From positions 1 to 64,000 of the forward strand of contig PQWQ01000041.1 in NCBI GenBank assembly GCA_002943765.1: a DNA stretch of 64,000 nt. Direction: 5' to 3'. Below, piece by piece: positions 61,921 through 64,000 of the stretch (positions are counted from its first letter, which is position 1; each line of letters begins with the position of its first letter). Position numbers and translations under genes: made by a program. The notes beneath the pieces were generated by a model. It did no database searches. It worked only from the letters and a program-made list of their open reading frames with translations, and was not told where the DNA came from. The DNA comes from Psoroptes ovis (Eukaryota > Arthropoda > Arachnida > Sarcoptiformes > Psoroptidae).

Positions 61921-62050
61921 AATAAATAATTGGCGTACGTCCTTTGTGAACAAACCCCTGAATCCCTCCCCTTTTTAAAAATTTAAATTTTATATTTTAC
62001 AACGTCTTTTAATAAATTATAACGATCATTTGTTTTTACAACGGCTAACA
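61915..62050 (+). repeat. 3' LTR of Copia element
   Basis: 136-bp copy of 57848-57983 with no difference seen. Its first codons contain the polyprotein stop. It is followed by the AATAT target duplication at 62051-62055. Confidence 0.95.
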
Positions 62051-62055
62051 AATAT

Positions 62056-64000
62056 CATTGTTATATATGAATATATCTCTGTGTGTGAAGAGTGTACGAA
62101 TATCATGAAATGATCAATACATGCGTCATAATATTAAAGAATATTATTTGTTTGAAATTCGTAAGAAATTTTTCATATCAATGTTCTAGATAACACAGAT
62201 AAGAGATTCTATATATATGTCAGTGGGGAAAAAATTCATCTTAAACAGTCGAATTGAATGGTACAAAATAGAATAAAATCATTGAATGTCACCTGGTATT
62301 TTTCTAGGCCCAATTCACCCATCATTTATCAAGATTCAGTGTAATGATCTAATTGTATCGATCAATTCAAGCGTATTAATCGCATGCAAACTTGAATTCT
62401 TGGGAAATTCTCTCAAAAGTTTTTGAATTCTTTGAGAATTCTTCGTTTTATTTTCTTGGGTTTTGGGTCATTTTATTTGGTCCAATCGGTAAAAAAACAA
62501 AGGGAAAAAATTTGACCAAATGACCAATAAAATAGGAATTTACCTTGAAAAAATAAAATAAATCGGCAACATTATACAATCACAGCAGCATAATAAGGAA
62601 TACATTTAACCAAAAAAAAAAAAGCAAATTTTTCATCATTGAAAATGGTCATAAAAATTGTTTGTCTTTCATTCATTCATTCATTTGTTTTCCTTCGTTT
62701 GCATTCATTTGCTTCAATGATTTAAATAAAATAAAAAGTAATAAAAGGGCTAAATAATGCATAGAAATATTTATTTATACATTTCTCATATAAATAAATA
62801 AATAAACAAAAAGAAAAAATTGAAATAAATAAAAACGTAAATAAATATAACTAATCATTTCGAAACTATGACCATTTTGGATCATTGTTACTGCTGCTGT
62901 TGCTGTTGTTTAATTCAGAAAAGTAAAAATTCATTCATTTATTTATTTATTGAAATTCAAATTCAGCAAGGACATCATCCACATCAACATCATCAAATTC
63001 AATTTGTTGTTGATTATTATTATTGCAGCATCATTCTGCAAAAATAAAAAATAAAAAAAAAATGAAAAATTGAAAATTAAAAATCAAATATAAATAATTT
63101 CTCTAATGACAAATGAAAATAAAATAAAATACAAAAAAAATTCAACTAATTTAATAGAAAATACTAAGATTTCTGTAGTAAGGATATACTAAGTGTGTAT
63201 AAATGACAACAACAACAACAACAACACATGTATCAATAATGGTGATTTTTCCTTTTCAATTTTCATTTCATTTCTTCACATTTCTCATTGATGAAATGCC
63301 AAAAAAGATGAAAATAAATGAAAAATTATCATCATTCAAAAATGAAACTGATGAACGATGATGTTGATGAGGTGAATGTACGCTGATGAGGACAATTCAA
63401 CATCGAGCAATCAATAATCAATAATGATGAATTTACTTTTTCAAGAAGAAAGTTATTCAAATTTAATTCAATTTGAATCCATTGAATCAATGAATTGATT
63501 GAATTCAACGATTCAATGATATCAATATTTGTATAGAAAAAAGAGATTTCTTTTCTGAAATTCAAATTCAAAAATTTTCATCTTTTTTTTGATGATTTAT
63601 CATTCATTAATCGATTCATTGATTGTTCAGTTAATTTTTGATTTTGATTTTTCATTGTCAATATTCTTAATGTGAGAAGAAATGTGTATTTTTTGTATTT
63701 TGAAGAAACAAAAAATACCTTGATATCTCACAATAATTATTATTAAAAGTTACCATGACCATGTGATTTGAATTCGTTTATATTTTTTCGTATATGAATA
63801 TACGAATTCATTTTTTTTAAGCTTGAAAAATTCAAATTTTTGAATTTGAACATGAAAATTCAAAATTCAAATTTTGTCATTGAGAATTATTAGTTATGAT
63901 TTCAATTATCATCAAGTTATTAGTGCAAGCATTTTCAAAGGTGATTCCATAGGTAAACTTGAAAATTGAAAAAACAAATTTTTCTTGATAAATCGATGAT
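62056..64000. other. intergenic, no supported gene
   Basis: AT-rich sequence. On the minus strand, TTTTTATTTTTGCAG near 63036 resembles an acceptor and an acidic frame (IEFDDVDVDDVLAEFEFQ) ends at a stop at 62947-62949, followed by AATAAA repeats. That frame has a TGA just inside the putative exon, so a terminal exon is doubtful. An ACA repeat lies near 63208. Nothing else is supported. Confidence 0.4.

Larger units (their letters stand above)
57848..62050 (+). mobile_element. Copia LTR retrotransposon, complete
   Basis: A 4.2-kb element with two 136-bp LTRs that are identical by eye, a 5-bp target duplication AATAT, an initiator-Met tRNA primer site directly after the 5' LTR, and one uninterrupted 1265-codon gag-pol frame. 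Domain order puts integrase before reverse transcriptase, which defines Copia. No stop or frameshift is visible, so it may still be active. The LTRs are short for the group. Confidence 0.95.

Noticed and set aside
62947..63037. Possible minus-strand terminal exon ending IEFDDVDVDDVLAEFEFQ
   Set aside because: The acidic frame has a TGA at its start relative to the only acceptor, and the open alternative frame looks random.
1..64000. tRNA genes, rRNA genes and CRISPR arrays
   Set aside because: No tRNA B-box of the GGTTCGANTCC kind with a matching fold, no rRNA-like block and no regularly spaced repeats were seen; the genome is eukaryotic.

Overview
The window is strongly AT-rich eukaryotic nuclear DNA with dense short tandem repeats, tiny introns (about 55-75 bp) beside very large ones, and split genes. 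Two tandem paralogues of the group 7 mite allergen fold, two LTR retrotransposons and a hikaru-genki-like synaptic protein point to an acariform, probably astigmatid, mite close to Dermatophagoides. The species is inferred from gene content; no marker gene is present.

Layout. 0.6-1.7 kb: a secreted-protein gene broken by four single-base frame changes. 2.4-2.7 kb: unexplained small open frames. 4.6-10.2 kb: a nearly intact BEL/Pao retrotransposon (243/242 bp LTRs, GCAT target duplication) with one in-frame stop near the end of Pol. 12 kb: an unrecognised reading frame cut by one TGA. 13.8-29.4 kb (minus): a ten-exon gene for a secreted protein with one Ig and six sushi (CCP) domains, assembled here from splice sites as a hikaru genki (hig) orthologue. 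31.5-33.4 kb (minus): two tandem group-7-allergen-like genes with the same two-exon structure. 34.0 kb (plus): a small single-pass membrane protein. 34.7-35.1 kb (minus): a short Ser-rich secreted orphan. 37.6-40.3 kb (plus): a five-exon PRL/PTP4A prenylated phosphatase. 41.7-42.5 kb (minus): a four-exon secreted six-cysteine protein. 43-57.8 kb: a gene-poor stretch with microsatellites and an 80-bp mariner-type MITE. 57.8-62.05 kb: a complete Copia retrotransposon with identical 136-bp LTRs. 62-64 kb: no supported gene.

The host genes do not form one pathway. The allergen-like pair, the orphan and the six-cysteine protein are all small secreted products, clustered within 11 kb around the phosphatase. 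Both retroelements look like recent arrivals. I did not find a clear new multi-gene system. The most interesting signals are a 308-nt AG-free stretch ending at an internal acceptor of the PRL gene that also encodes an alternative N-terminus, a C-x3-C pair shared by the two allergen-like paralogues, and the phase-1 modular structure of the hig gene.
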